Part shown: positions 10,201-20,059 of the stretch, one piece after another | How positions within the stretch are numbered: the stretch's first letter is position 1 | How the letters are laid out: every line of letters starts with the position of its first letter | Assembly (NCBI GenBank): GCA_900318915.1 | Contig: ONMI01000018.1 | Coordinates: forward strand, 1-38,059 | DNA from: an uncultured Prevotellaceae bacterium | Lineage (GTDB): Bacteria > Bacteroidota > Bacteroidia > Bacteroidales > Bacteroidaceae | Direction of reading: 5' to 3' | DNA: 38,059 nt | Made by a program: the position numbers and the translations under genes | Notes under the pieces: generated by a model | The model's input: only the letters and a program-made list of their open reading frames with translations | What the model was told of the DNA's origin: nothing | Database searches by the model: none

Positions 10201-13200
10201 GCCGCCACTATGTGGGACGACTACGCCGTGCTGGCACTCATCGTAGAGAAGTCGGTGGGCGGCGAGGTGAAATACACCGAGCGGCGCGAACTCAGCTCCG
10301 ACGAGCGCAAGTCGGGCAAGCTGCACTATGAGCTGGCCACCTCGTGCGTGGAGCACGACTTCCGTTTCGTGGTGGAGAAAGGTTCTTCCCGCCTGGAACC
10401 CCTCGACAACCTGGGCACAAAGGTCAGGAAAACCGAGGAGGGCGAACTCGCCCGCTATGAGTTCAACGACAATGTGAAGGTCGACAGCCTCAAGTGCACC
10501 ACACAGCAGTCGGCCGTGGTGCTGACTTGGAACGTGACGGGCACCGGCGACTTCTTCCGCATCCTGCGTCGCGACAAGGCCACCGGCGAGGAAGTGGAGC
10601 TGGAGAGCGCCTACACCATCAACACCTATATCGACAAGACCCCCAAGGCACAGCATGTCTACACCTACACGGTAGAGGGCGTGACCAACTGCGAGGGCCA
10701 GCAGGTGAGCGCCACCAGCGCCGACGGCTGGTGCTCGCCCACCGGCATGGTGCGTGGCTATGTGCGCCTGACCGACGGCACGGGCCTGGCCAATATCAAA
10801 GTGACGGCCGAGCCCGATGCCGCCACGCGTGAAGATGGCGGCGTGGAGCGTTACGCCGTGACCGACGAGACCGGTTTCTTCGAAATCGACAACCTTATCT
10901 ATCAGGGCCAGGGCACTTATTTCATCACCGCCACTGGCACCGGCGAGGAAAGCAGTTTCACCTCCTTCACGGCCAACTTCAGCGAAGACTGCAACCTGGT
11001 GACCAATGCCCGCGTGGTGATGAGCACCTACTACCTGCTTTCGGGCTATGTGATGTACGAGGGCACCTCGGTGCCCGTCGTAGGCGCACAGTTTGAGCGC
11101 GACGGCGAGCCGGTGCACAACGGCTCCGGCAGCCCCGTCGTCTCCGACTCGCAGGGCAAGTTCACCGTGTCGCTTCCCGCAGGCGAGCACTCCATCCGCG
11201 TGGTGAAAGACGGTCACGTCTTCGCCGACGACGGCTTCTATGTAGACCCCGATGCCGCCAAGCCCACGAAGCCCAGCTGGCAGAAGTCGAAAGACGGCTA
11301 TGTGTTCTGGGACCAGACACGCATCATGCTCCAGGGCCGCGTGGTGGGCGGCAACCTGCAGGGCGACAAGCCCCTCGGAAAGCTCCTTTCTGTGAACAAC
11401 CTGGGCGACTCGCTCACCATCGTGATGCAGCTCGAGGGCGACAACGCCTCGTGGCTGGTGCGCGACCAGCAGAACCCCAGCGTCAAGGAGCGCCACACCG
11501 ATTATTGGTTCGGCACCGACCAGCAGGACAGCTGCCACATGGATGTCTACCGCCAGCGGCTGGTCATCAAGCCCAGTCCTGTCACGGGCGAGTATCTCGT
11601 GCCTATGCTGCCTGTGAAGTACAAAGTGACGGAGATTTACGCCGAGGGCTACGCCACCCTCTTCCAGGCCGGCGAGGTGGGCCAGACGCTCGACCTCTCC
11701 CGCTATGTGCAGGGCGACACCGCCACCTACAACCGCGTCTACCACACCGCGCCCTCACTGGCCGTGAGCCAGTTCAACCTGACGGGCCAGACGTATATGG
11801 GCATACCGAGCTACACCGACATGGACAACACCGGCAAGGTGGTCTCCATCGAGCTGTGGAACGACTCCACGGGCTATGCCTTCGGCCACCCCGTGTTCAT
11901 GGCGGGCAGCCCGGTCATCATGACCCTTTCCGCTGTGGAGAAATACTTCAAGAACAACAACAAGCAGTATGAGCCCGACGTGGTGCATCTGAGCGGCGGC
12001 GAGGTGCGCATCAGCAATGCCCTCACCGGCAGCAACGAGAAAGAGGTGGTCCGCCTCGACAGCCTGGGCGAGGCCATCTACCGCTTCGTACCGCAGAACC
12101 TGACCTTCACCGAGGAAGACGACATGGCCCTCAAGACGCTCACCATGACCCTGCTCTACGACAGCACCTTCTACGACGTGCTGCCCCTCAATGGCGAGCC
12201 GGTGCGCGGCTATGTGATGGCCTCGAAAGCCAAGAGCCAGGGACGCCGCGTGGTGAACGACGGCGGCACCTATCTCATCGACATCCTGCGCGACCCGCCC
12301 GGAGCCGGTTCCTCGGCCTACATAGAGACGGGCACCAAGCTCAACTACACCTTCACGGAGAATGTGAAGGCACAGGTGGGCGCCAAGTTCACCTTCGGCA
12401 AGACCGGTGGAGCGGCCAATATATGGCATGGCATCTGGGCAGGTACAACCATGGGCGATATCTATGGCGGCACCGAGGTCAGCGTCAAGGACAAGGACAT
12501 GTTCACCCTGTCGCTTGTCTCCACCTATTATAACAGCTGGCAGTATGGCTACTCGTTCGAGACCACAGAGCGCATCAGCACCTCGAGCAGCAACATGAGT
12601 GTGGGACGCGACGCCGACGTGTTCATCGGCATGACCCGCAGCAGCATCCTCGAAGACGGTATCGCCGTGCGTGTCATCAATGAGGACACCTACAATCTCC
12701 TTACCACCCATGCCGGCGGCACCTACAGCATCGACGGCGTAGACTTCAGCGTGAAGCAGGGCACCATGAAAGTGTTGGCCGAAGGCAAGGACAGCAGCGG
12801 CAAGAAAGTGTACCTGGTACGCGACGAGGTGCTCCGGTTCTATACCGACCTGACCAGCACCTTCGCCCACTCGCAGACCTACATCGAGAAGGAACTCATT
12901 CCCGAACTGTTCAACCTGCGCAATTCGCTCATCCTGCCCAAGGGCACCTCTGAGGCAACCGCCAGAGAGGTGGCCAAGACCAAGGGCTGCGCTGTCTACA
13001 TCAGCAAGGTGGCCATCGACGACGACAACTTCGCCATCAGCAAGGACTACTATACCCAGGTGAATCCCGACCCGAATGTGGCCATGAACGACTCCGTCCT
13101 TGCCCTCAACAACAAGATAAGGACCTGGCTGGGCTTCCTCGCCACCAACGAGAAGGAGAAACTGACGGCCAACGACCTTGTGAAGCGCTATGAGGTGGAC

Positions 13201-16200
13201 GGACGCAGCAGCGTGACCTACAGCGAGTCGTTCGGCACCTCGCTCTCCGAGAGCCGCTACTGGCAGATACCGCTTATAGGAACCGGCTTCGGCAACGTGT
13301 CCTTCGGCAACGGTATGACCTTTAAGAATATTAATGGAGGCGGTACACCTACTGGAAGTCAAACTGGAAAACAGCTCTCCGATGATGAAGGAAATTCGAT
13401 GACGATAGAATTTGATGCTTTCCACACTGGCTTGTATGTGAAGATTGTCCCCGTTCTGTCGTTCGACTATAACTACAACTACGGCAAGTCGGAGAACCAC
13501 ACCAAGAAGGTGGGCTTCACGCTGGCACCCAGCAGAAACTCCAACCTCATCGTCGATGTGTACCGTGCCACGATGGACAAGAATGAGCTCAACAACCGTG
13601 TCGACTCCATGGCCGCCCATGGCTACACCGACCCGAAGGACTACTTCTTCCAGTATCTCACCGACGAGTATGTGCAGTTTGTGCAGCATGGCGGCGAGTC
13701 GGGCAAGGACTACGGCCCCGCAGGCTCGCTCTATGGTGTGTGCTCCTATCTCAAGGACATGCCCACCCAGTACCGCAGCATCGTGTACCGCACCCGCGGC
13801 GGCGCCACCTGCCAGCCCTATGAGGATGAGCGCAAGACCAAATACTTCGGCCAGGGACAGGTGCTCGACAGTAAGACCGTGCCCATCGACAATCTGCGCA
13901 TCTGGGTGGACCAGGCATCGGTGAGCAACGTGCCCTTCGACGAACCCGCACGCTTCACCATCCACATGGCCAACGAGAGCGAAATGCCGGCATTGATGAC
14001 CGAGGCCTTCGTCTACTTCCTCGACGACTCGTCCAATCCCAAGGGAGCCAAAGTGCAGGTAGAGGGCAATCCGCTCTCCGGCACGGGCTACTCCGTGTTC
14101 CTGCCTGCCGGCCAGGTGGTGACCAAGGAGGTGGAACTCTACCCGAGCTCTGAGTTCGACTACGACAACATCGTGATCAGCATCTTTGACCCGAGCGACA
14201 AGAAGCGCATTCAGAGTGTGAACCTCTCGGCCCACTTCGTGCCCACAGCCGGCAAGGTGAACATCTCGCTGCCCGGCGACAAGTGGGTGGTCAACACCGA
14301 GTCGCAGTACGATGCCGGCCGTCAGCAGTACTACATGCCGGTGCGTATCGACGGCTTCGACGTGAACTACCGCAACTTCGACCACATCGAGCTGCAGTAT
14401 AAGCTCTCCACCAAGGGCGACAAGGAATGGGTGAACGTGTGCTCCTTCTACAAAGACTCCACACTGATGGCCAAGGCCACGGGCGAGTGCAAGTATATCG
14501 AGGACGACGGCCACATCATCGCCAGCTTCTACGGCGAGACCGACCCCGTGGAGCAGCAGTACGACCTACGCGCCGTGAACTACTGCCGCTACGGCGGCGG
14601 CTTCCTGACCCGCTCGTCGAACATCCTCTCGGGCATCAAGGACACCCGCCGTCCGCAGCTCTTCGGCAACCCGCGCCCCGAGGACGGCATCCTCGACATC
14701 GGCGACGACATCATGCTGCGCTTCTCCGAGCCTATCGCCGGCAACTACCTGCGCGACCTGAACAACTTCCAGGTGCTGGGACAGACCAATACGAGCAACA
14801 TCGCCCTGTCTACCTGCCTGCGGTTCAACGGCAATGAGACGGCCACCTCCGAGTCGACCCGCAACCTGAGCGCCAAGTCGTTCACCGTCGACCTGATGGT
14901 CAAGCCCGACCGCACCGGCAAGAACATGACCTTCTTCAGCCACGGCGACACGGACCACATCCTGGAACTCGGCATCTCGGCCGACCGTCATCTGATGGCC
15001 GCCGTCGGCGACAAGGTGTATTATTCTACCGATACGGTGTCGTTCGGCGCGCTGCATCAGGTGGAGTATGTGTTCGAGGCCGATGTTGAAAACACAAAGA
15101 CCAAAGTGAGCTTCTACGACGGTTCGAAGCAGATAGGAAGCTTTGAGCACCCCGTGCTCTACACCGGCACCGGCCACATACATCTGGGCAGCCCCAATCC
15201 TAACGTGACGCACGACATCAACCACTATGAAGGCGAGATGCTGGAGTTCCGACTCTGGAACCGCGCCCTCTCGGAAAACGAGATGAACGAATACCGCCAG
15301 AAGCGCCTCACGGGCTTCGAGCTGGGTCTGCTGGACAACTGGCCCCTCAACGAGGGACATGGCTCCTACAGCTACAACACCGTGGGCAGCGGCGGCGACC
15401 TGAATGTGCAGAACACCGAGTGGAGCGTGCCCGACGGCATCAGTATGAAACTCGACGGCAAGGAGGGCTTCCGCATCGATCCGCAGCTCTTCAGCCGCAA
15501 AGACTATCACGACTATACCATGACCTTCTGGTTCTGCACCAGCGACACCGCCGGTACCATCCTGAGCAACGGACAGGCCCAGACAGAGGACGCCTACCGC
15601 GACCACTTCAACTTCGGTGTGGACAAAGGACTCTTCAGTCTGTGGCTGGGCGGCCATGAGTATATCACCAACTCGAGTGTGAACGACGGTGCCTGGCACC
15701 ATGTGGCCCTCACCGTGAGCCGCTCGCGCAATGTGGGCAAGCTCTATCTCGACAAGGAACTCAAGAAGACCTTCCCCGTCGACACCCTGGGCGGCATCAA
15801 CGGCCGATACCTGGCTGCCGGCGCCACCTATCTCAGCGACGACAAGGTGGAGCGTCCGCTCAACGGCTATATCGACGAGATAGCCATGTATGAGATGGCA
15901 CTGCCCGAGAACATGATCAAGGCAGCCTCCAACATCAGCCTCAGCGGCCAGGAGCTGGGCCTGCTCGCTTACCTCGGCTTCGGCCAGAACGAGACGACCA
16001 ACAACAACATGCAGCGGCTCATGCCCACCGGTGTGAGTATGAAGCGCTACCGCGACGACACCACCGGCGAGTGGACCAACGACCGCGACACCCTCGTGGC
16101 CCAGGATGTGGTAGACCGCCTGGCCTCGCGCGAGCACTATGCTCCCATGAGCGGCAGCGTGGCCCTGGAGAACATCAAGTACAGCTTTGTGGCCGACGGC

Positions 16201-18051
16201 AAGGACCTGCTCATCAACCTCGACGTGCCTGAGTACTCGGTCGAGAAGACCAACCTCATCGTAACGGTCAAGGACGTGGCCGACCTGAACGGCAACCTGC
16301 TGGCATCGCCCGTCACCATGGACCTCTATGTATACCGCAACCCGCTGCGGTGGAACGTCAAGCAGGTAACCACCGAAGCCTATTACGGATATGAAACCAT
16401 GTTCACGGCCTGCGTGGAGAACCTCAGCGGCCGCAACTGCCGCTACACCCTCGAGGGCCTGCCTGTATGGGTCACCGCCTCGCAAACCAGCGGCATCATC
16501 GGTCCGTTGGGCGAACAGGAGATTACCTTCACCGTCTCACCGTACATCAACATCGGCAACTACGACGAGATGATCTACCTTGTAGGTGAAGACGGCATGA
16601 CCGAACCGCTGCCGCTCAACATCAAGGTGCGCGGCGACATACCTCAGTGGAAGGTGGACCAGAATCTGCTGCACGCCAACATCTCCATGAGCATCATCGG
16701 ACAGGTGGAAGTGAATGGTTCTATCGCCCACAGCAGCGAAGACATGCTGGCCGCATTCGACGAAGACCACCGCCTGATGGGTGTCACCCATCTCTCGGGC
16801 GAGGGCAACGGCCTGGTCAACGACGGTCTGGCTTACCTCACCGTCTACAACAACGACTACACGGAGAAGCAGCTCTACTTCGAGTTCTTCGATGCCTCTA
16901 CCGGTATTATCCATCAGATGATGCCCAGTGTGGAAACCAAGTTCAAGAGCGACACCGTGCTCGGTACGACCGAAGAGCCCGTAATCTTCTCCCACAACAA
17001 CGGTGTGGTGCAGGCCGTGCCGCTGAAGGAGGGATGGAACTGGGTGTCGTTCAATTTGGAGCCTGCGGAGGAAACCGTGAGCAAGCTGCTCAACAATGCC
17101 ACCCAGTGGCAGGTGGGCGACGCTCTGGAGATTGAGCAGCCCGACGGCACCTACAGTGTGCTGAGCTACAAGGTGACCCCGAATCCCTACGACCCGTCGG
17201 CACCCTTCTATTCATGGGACTGCGCCGACTCCATCGTCGACATCAACCCTGCCAAGATGTACCGCTTCTTCTCGACCAACGAGAAGGTGGGTTATTTCAG
17301 AGGATTCACCAGCGACAACTCGATTAAGGTGGCCAAGGGATGGAACCGCATCGGCTACATCTCGAGAATCAACCTGCCCTTGGGCACTGCCATGGCACAA
17401 TATGCCGACAAGGGACAGGTGGGCGACATCATCAAGAGCCAGAGCCAGTTTGCTGTCCTCGCCGAGGACGGCGCCGGCAACCGCATCTGGAAGGGCACAC
17501 TCAACTTCTTGCGTGTGGGCGAAGGCTACATGATCAAGAGCGCCAGCCAGAATACCATCACCTTCAACTATCCCAACTACCTGGCCGCTTCGCGCTACGG
17601 CGGCGAGGCGCTTGCTCCAGAGCATGAGAATGTGAGCGGCACCAACATGACGGTGGTGGCTGTGGCAGTAGGCACCGAGGTGGTGCCGGGCGACCGGCTC
17701 GTGGCATACCGCGGAGCAGAAGTGTGCGGTGTGGCCCAGGCCGACGAGGAGGGCAAGTTCTACCTGGTGGTGGGTGGCAGCAATGCCGCTCCCGGCCAGC
17801 AGGAGCAGACCCCGCTCACCTTCACCCTGGAACGCGACGACGAGGTACAGGCCGTTACCACCAGCCGGCAGATGACCTACCGTGCCGACGATGCCCTGGG
17901 CACTCCCGACGAGCCCACTGTGATCAACTTCCTGTCCGTCGACGAGATGGACAGCGAGGGCTGGTACAGCCTGAGCGGTGTGAAACTCAACAATCGCCCC
18001 AGTCAGCGTGGCGTGTATATCCACAATCATGAAAAAGTAACTATCAAATAA
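7300..18051 (+). CDS. Giant secreted multidomain surface protein (3583 aa)
   Basis: A single uninterrupted frame of 10.7 kb. An N-terminal signal peptide (cleavage near ALA-DE, about residue 36) is followed by FN3-like segments (about 305-390 and 1060-1140), a GLUG-rich region with repeated G-x-F-D-G-N-G-H-T-L and GG-[IL]-[IV]-G motifs (about 450-880), carboxypeptidase-regulatory-like beta folds (about 1150-1350), a long central region I cannot assign (about 1350-2350), an SbsA/Big_5-like Ig fold (about 2445-2500, D-x-x-RP ... LRFSEPI), two LamG-like concanavalin folds (about 2505-2680 and 2710-2890), two copies of an adhesin-like 'D-x-L-[AV]-A' module (about 3127-3225 and 3448-3570), and between them paired GWNW/GWNR modules. 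The C-terminal tag has WYSLSGVKLNNRP and then GVYIHNHEK. It is probably displayed on the cell surface and binds glycans or proteins. No catalytic site is visible. It leads an operon with two further exported proteins. Confidence 0.92.
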   Translation: MSTNLLTKHRHWRYASRLLAILMAMFSSTLPQAALADENENTALYLVTPAGVDKLNIEMPVYDDAGYDGWIDDGNIYVTPQGGNKQMLLHYYSQNMSGDYPQVWLYKGVDGEMVLKRDRGYSNVTITTSEQKVEVPFQTGSTSNVAKLYLTWTVPASMRGMPLTITWKVHKTGNGPAGPAGESSTDVNVNSSSVTFTAVPAPTKPTLMSPILGYDTSHAGELMIIYTMATSDILSLRAFYTEVNGGAEIRKSKFLTPEMSGFLTLDADKCYKDVYIRAKYIDSEKKERFSESDHITVPTLHQAHDLTAAMQTDGSVRLSWRCRDNHWTDINTSDSWEIQRNTTGGLNAEAQWTQLNPVTFTNSDTLYTVVDNTLVDAYQGETVYYRVRRASTNAWNWQEGSYALTQLPYPLWLPAVGEATVTRGTWNETSHPVDFTFGFGGQQYKGDTFIMRTAEDWETLARMVKENNRKYDVVMAADIDLPKGHSMIGSSGSPYRGTFDGNGHTLTVNLVDTQHQYVAPFSYVGDATFKNLHVAGKVLAREKFTGGLIGKAESIVHLNNCRSSVYLTTQITGDATSGGFTAHQIQWGEYENCLFDGALIGSNAHSFGGFVGWSATTSSIKNCLFAPIRVDIDTTLVSCRNFVRSFPAYEADIKNSYYLTSIEGLETVKIDGVEYNVLRTADDWDKFRQKVIDANGNRDVNAIMASDFTAIYSIGFLNNIPYRGIFDGNGHTLTVNINGTANAFIAPFYQISGATIKNLNVQGTVRGAIHSAGLVGIANNGYTNYIENCHVSVDILTTDHYAGGIMGHGHSAKNYIRNCFFDGSITADSYTTDSYAGAIMGWEDGGTSNVIQNNLEDGAYNNFNHVGMNYARGSAYGATNSWTTKKWGEANKAEGLSSAELVEKLGAANWQSWGSLAEPKMKTAEFFQGKNGWDMSVSQLTTTMGAQWEHGGLYPTPKYNISTDSEYAATMWDDYAVLALIVEKSVGGEVKYTERRELSSDERKSGKLHYELATSCVEHDFRFVVEKGSSRLEPLDNLGTKVRKTEEGELARYEFNDNVKVDSLKCTTQQSAVVLTWNVTGTGDFFRILRRDKATGEEVELESAYTINTYIDKTPKAQHVYTYTVEGVTNCEGQQVSATSADGWCSPTGMVRGYVRLTDGTGLANIKVTAEPDAATREDGGVERYAVTDETGFFEIDNLIYQGQGTYFITATGTGEESSFTSFTANFSEDCNLVTNARVVMSTYYLLSGYVMYEGTSVPVVGAQFERDGEPVHNGSGSPVVSDSQGKFTVSLPAGEHSIRVVKDGHVFADDGFYVDPDAAKPTKPSWQKSKDGYVFWDQTRIMLQGRVVGGNLQGDKPLGKLLSVNNLGDSLTIVMQLEGDNASWLVRDQQNPSVKERHTDYWFGTDQQDSCHMDVYRQRLVIKPSPVTGEYLVPMLPVKYKVTEIYAEGYATLFQAGEVGQTLDLSRYVQGDTATYNRVYHTAPSLAVSQFNLTGQTYMGIPSYTDMDNTGKVVSIELWNDSTGYAFGHPVFMAGSPVIMTLSAVEKYFKNNNKQYEPDVVHLSGGEVRISNALTGSNEKEVVRLDSLGEAIYRFVPQNLTFTEEDDMALKTLTMTLLYDSTFYDVLPLNGEPVRGYVMASKAKSQGRRVVNDGGTYLIDILRDPPGAGSSAYIETGTKLNYTFTENVKAQVGAKFTFGKTGGAANIWHGIWAGTTMGDIYGGTEVSVKDKDMFTLSLVSTYYNSWQYGYSFETTERISTSSSNMSVGRDADVFIGMTRSSILEDGIAVRVINEDTYNLLTTHAGGTYSIDGVDFSVKQGTMKVLAEGKDSSGKKVYLVRDEVLRFYTDLTSTFAHSQTYIEKELIPELFNLRNSLILPKGTSEATAREVAKTKGCAVYISKVAIDDDNFAISKDYYTQVNPDPNVAMNDSVLALNNKIRTWLGFLATNEKEKLTANDLVKRYEVDGRSSVTYSESFGTSLSESRYWQIPLIGTGFGNVSFGNGMTFKNINGGGTPTGSQTGKQLSDDEGNSMTIEFDAFHTGLYVKIVPVLSFDYNYNYGKSENHTKKVGFTLAPSRNSNLIVDVYRATMDKNELNNRVDSMAAHGYTDPKDYFFQYLTDEYVQFVQHGGESGKDYGPAGSLYGVCSYLKDMPTQYRSIVYRTRGGATCQPYEDERKTKYFGQGQVLDSKTVPIDNLRIWVDQASVSNVPFDEPARFTIHMANESEMPALMTEAFVYFLDDSSNPKGAKVQVEGNPLSGTGYSVFLPAGQVVTKEVELYPSSEFDYDNIVISIFDPSDKKRIQSVNLSAHFVPTAGKVNISLPGDKWVVNTESQYDAGRQQYYMPVRIDGFDVNYRNFDHIELQYKLSTKGDKEWVNVCSFYKDSTLMAKATGECKYIEDDGHIIASFYGETDPVEQQYDLRAVNYCRYGGGFLTRSSNILSGIKDTRRPQLFGNPRPEDGILDIGDDIMLRFSEPIAGNYLRDLNNFQVLGQTNTSNIALSTCLRFNGNETATSESTRNLSAKSFTVDLMVKPDRTGKNMTFFSHGDTDHILELGISADRHLMAAVGDKVYYSTDTVSFGALHQVEYVFEADVENTKTKVSFYDGSKQIGSFEHPVLYTGTGHIHLGSPNPNVTHDINHYEGEMLEFRLWNRALSENEMNEYRQKRLTGFELGLLDNWPLNEGHGSYSYNTVGSGGDLNVQNTEWSVPDGISMKLDGKEGFRIDPQLFSRKDYHDYTMTFWFCTSDTAGTILSNGQAQTEDAYRDHFNFGVDKGLFSLWLGGHEYITNSSVNDGAWHHVALTVSRSRNVGKLYLDKELKKTFPVDTLGGINGRYLAAGATYLSDDKVERPLNGYIDEIAMYEMALPENMIKAASNISLSGQELGLLAYLGFGQNETTNNNMQRLMPTGVSMKRYRDDTTGEWTNDRDTLVAQDVVDRLASREHYAPMSGSVALENIKYSFVADGKDLLINLDVPEYSVEKTNLIVTVKDVADLNGNLLASPVTMDLYVYRNPLRWNVKQVTTEAYYGYETMFTACVENLSGRNCRYTLEGLPVWVTASQTSGIIGPLGEQEITFTVSPYINIGNYDEMIYLVGEDGMTEPLPLNIKVRGDIPQWKVDQNLLHANISMSIIGQVEVNGSIAHSSEDMLAAFDEDHRLMGVTHLSGEGNGLVNDGLAYLTVYNNDYTEKQLYFEFFDASTGIIHQMMPSVETKFKSDTVLGTTEEPVIFSHNNGVVQAVPLKEGWNWVSFNLEPAEETVSKLLNNATQWQVGDALEIEQPDGTYSVLSYKVTPNPYDPSAPFYSWDCADSIVDINPAKMYRFFSTNEKVGYFRGFTSDNSIKVAKGWNRIGYISRINLPLGTAMAQYADKGQVGDIIKSQSQFAVLAEDGAGNRIWKGTLNFLRVGEGYMIKSASQNTITFNYPNYLAASRYGGEALAPEHENVSGTNMTVVAVAVGTEVVPGDRLVAYRGAEVCGVAQADEEGKFYLVVGGSNAAPGQQEQTPLTFTLERDDEVQAVTTSRQMTYRADDALGTPDEPTVINFLSVDEMDSEGWYSLSGVKLNNRPSQRGVYIHNHEKVTIK

Positions 18052-18551
18052 TGATGAAAAGTAAAATCATTTCCATGCTTATGCTTGCAGCCCTCGCCAT
18101 TATGGCGGGGGCATGCAGCTCGGACGATGACGACGAGCCGGGCGGTGGCACCACCGATCCGGAAAAGCCCGTCACAGAGTATCTGACGCCCGGCAATGAC
18201 CAGCGCCCCGACTGGACCGCCCCCGACTACACGCTCTACGGCGGCATCACCATGGCCGTGCAGGTGGAGCTGGGCGACACGCTGGCCAACTACCAGAGCG
18301 GCAACGACCTGATGTGCGCCAAGATAGGCGATGAGGTGCGGGCGGTGACCCCGCCGCTCACCACGGGCGGCATCACCTACTATCCGCTCAGCATAGCCGG
18401 CGACGGCACTGATCAGGCGGTGAGTCTCCACTATTACTGCGACCAGCTGCACCGTATTTTCACCATTAAGGATTGGGCCACTTTCGACGCCTCCACCAAA
18501 CCTACCGGCGAGAGCAGTCTGTACCGCCCGTGTTTCTTAACAAGCCAGTAA
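18051..18551 (+). CDS. Surface-exposed lipoprotein downstream of the giant protein
   Basis: 166 residues. The start ATG shares one base with the giant protein's stop (TAATG), so the two are translationally coupled; ATG 18054 is equally possible. The signal peptide ends at AGAC, with the lipid-accepting cysteine at about residue 22. It is followed by SSDDDDEPGGG, matching the aspartate-rich lipoprotein export signal that sends Bacteroidetes lipoproteins to the outer face of the outer membrane. The rest (about 110 residues) is a small beta-rich domain resembling the 'GDTLA ... DLMCAKIGDEVRAV' module in the giant protein's tail, so the two may be related in fold. It may anchor or assist the giant protein. 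No enzyme motif is visible. Confidence 0.82.
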   Translation: MMKSKIISMLMLAALAIMAGACSSDDDDEPGGGTTDPEKPVTEYLTPGNDQRPDWTAPDYTLYGGITMAVQVELGDTLANYQSGNDLMCAKIGDEVRAVTPPLTTGGITYYPLSIAGDGTDQAVSLHYYCDQLHRIFTIKDWATFDASTKPTGESSLYRPCFLTSQ

Positions 18552-18554
18552 GTC

Positions 18555-20042
18555 ATGAGAAGAATCATTGGTCTACTATTTGCCTTGGCTGCCTTTGGGG
18601 CAGTCAAGGCAGCTGATTTTACGGTGAGCACCGTCGCCGAGCTGCAGGCCATAGCCGCAGCGGTCAACTCCGGCGACAATTCCTACCAGGGTGCCACCAT
18701 CACGCTGACGGCCGACCTCGACCTTGGGCAGGTGGCATGGATGCCCATCGGCACCACCACCCACCCCTTCCTGGGCACCTTCGACGGCCAGGGCCATACC
18801 CTCTCCAACCTGAATGTCAACATCCGCTACAGCGACACCGGCGGTGCTGCCGGCCTCTTCGGCCAGGTGGGTCCCGGCGGCATGGTGAAGGATGTGCACA
18901 TCAAGGGCGGCACGGTCTATATCAATGCCAATCCCAATGGCTTCGCCTGCTATCTGGGCGGTGTCGTGGGCATCAACCAGGGCACGGTGGTGGGCTGCTC
19001 CAACACGGCGCTGGTCAACGGCAACAACTGGCAGTGGGCCCGCATAGGCGGTGTTGTGGGCAAGAACAACACCGGCGGCAGGGTGCAGAGCTGCTACAAC
19101 CTGGGCGAGGTATACACCTCTCACACCCAGGACCTCTACGTGGGCGGTGTAGTGGGCAACAACAAGGGCAGCATCGAAAACTGCTTCATGTCGTCGAAGG
19201 TGCGTAAGTACGACACCGTGCAGGACTATCCCCTCCTGGGCAACAATGACACGGAGAGCCACGCTACTATCACGGGCTGCTTCTACGCCAACGGCAAGAC
19301 CACCCACGTCACCCAGCCCGTGCTGCTGGAGAACAGCGCCGACAACAGCGCCACCATCAGCGCCAATCTCGGCGCCGGCAAGAATGTGGTGCTCCAAGGC
19401 CGCAAGTTCGTGGCCAGCGGCGACTGGAACACGCTCTGCCTGCCTTTCGACATCCCCGCGGGCACCGTGGAGGGCTATTCGCCCATCGCCGTGGCCGAGG
19501 TGATGGAGCTGGTGTCGAGCACCTTCGCCGACGGTCTGCTCACGCTCTACTTCGAGGATGCCCCGTCCATGCAGGCCGGCAAGCCCTATATCGTCAGATG
19601 GAAGCCCGGCATAGCCGACAACATTCCCGACCCCTGCTTCCTCAATGCCACCCTCAGCGACGCGAGCGTGGAGGTGCCCACCGAATATGCCAATTTCGTC
19701 GGCTGCACCTCGCCCGTCACCATCACGGGCGAGAATCGCAAGATGCTCTATCTGGGCGCCGGCAACACGCTCTATTACCCCTCCGGCGCCATGACTATCC
19801 AGTCGTTCAGGGGCTACTTCACGCTCAACGACCTCGTGGCCGGCGACCCGAGCACCGGTGTCAGCATCCAGATGCATTTCGACGACGGTGAGACCACCGC
19901 CATCCGCTCCCTGGAGCCCGAGCCCCGGTCAGCGCAGGGCACCGCCCCCGCATGGTACACCCTCGGCGGCGCCCGCCTCTCAGGCCAGCCCACCGCCAAG
20001 GGCGTCTATATCTGCGGCGGCCGGAAAGTCGTCATCAGGTAG
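18555..20042 (+). CDS. Secreted GLUG-domain protein with C-terminal tag
   Basis: 495 residues, starting 3 nt after the lipoprotein stop, so the third gene of the operon. A signal peptide (MRRIIGLLFALAAFGAVKA) is followed by a GLUG-type repeat region (about 40-240) with F-D-G-Q-G-H-T-L, G-L-F-G and repeated GG-V-[VG]-G-x-N units, the same repeat type as in the giant protein. A second beta-rich region (about 260-450) follows. The C-terminus, with WYTLGGARLSGQP and then GVYICGGRK, is the shared export tag. GLUG repeats occur in adhesin-like and IgA-peptidase-like surface proteins. A structural or binding role beside the giant protein is inferred. Confidence 0.87.
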   Translation: MRRIIGLLFALAAFGAVKAADFTVSTVAELQAIAAAVNSGDNSYQGATITLTADLDLGQVAWMPIGTTTHPFLGTFDGQGHTLSNLNVNIRYSDTGGAAGLFGQVGPGGMVKDVHIKGGTVYINANPNGFACYLGGVVGINQGTVVGCSNTALVNGNNWQWARIGGVVGKNNTGGRVQSCYNLGEVYTSHTQDLYVGGVVGNNKGSIENCFMSSKVRKYDTVQDYPLLGNNDTESHATITGCFYANGKTTHVTQPVLLENSADNSATISANLGAGKNVVLQGRKFVASGDWNTLCLPFDIPAGTVEGYSPIAVAEVMELVSSTFADGLLTLYFEDAPSMQAGKPYIVRWKPGIADNIPDPCFLNATLSDASVEVPTEYANFVGCTSPVTITGENRKMLYLGAGNTLYYPSGAMTIQSFRGYFTLNDLVAGDPSTGVSIQMHFDDGETTAIRSLEPEPRSAQGTAPAWYTLGGARLSGQPTAKGVYICGGRKVVIR

Positions 20043-20059
20043 CGGCATCCATACCCCTT

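Noticed and set aside
9280-16485. Three minus-strand open frames of 639-919 codons opposite the giant-protein gene
   Set aside because: They are the same artefact: mirror frames of a GC3-rich gene, rich in His, Val, Ala and Gly, without recognisable motifs, signal peptides or upstream promoters.
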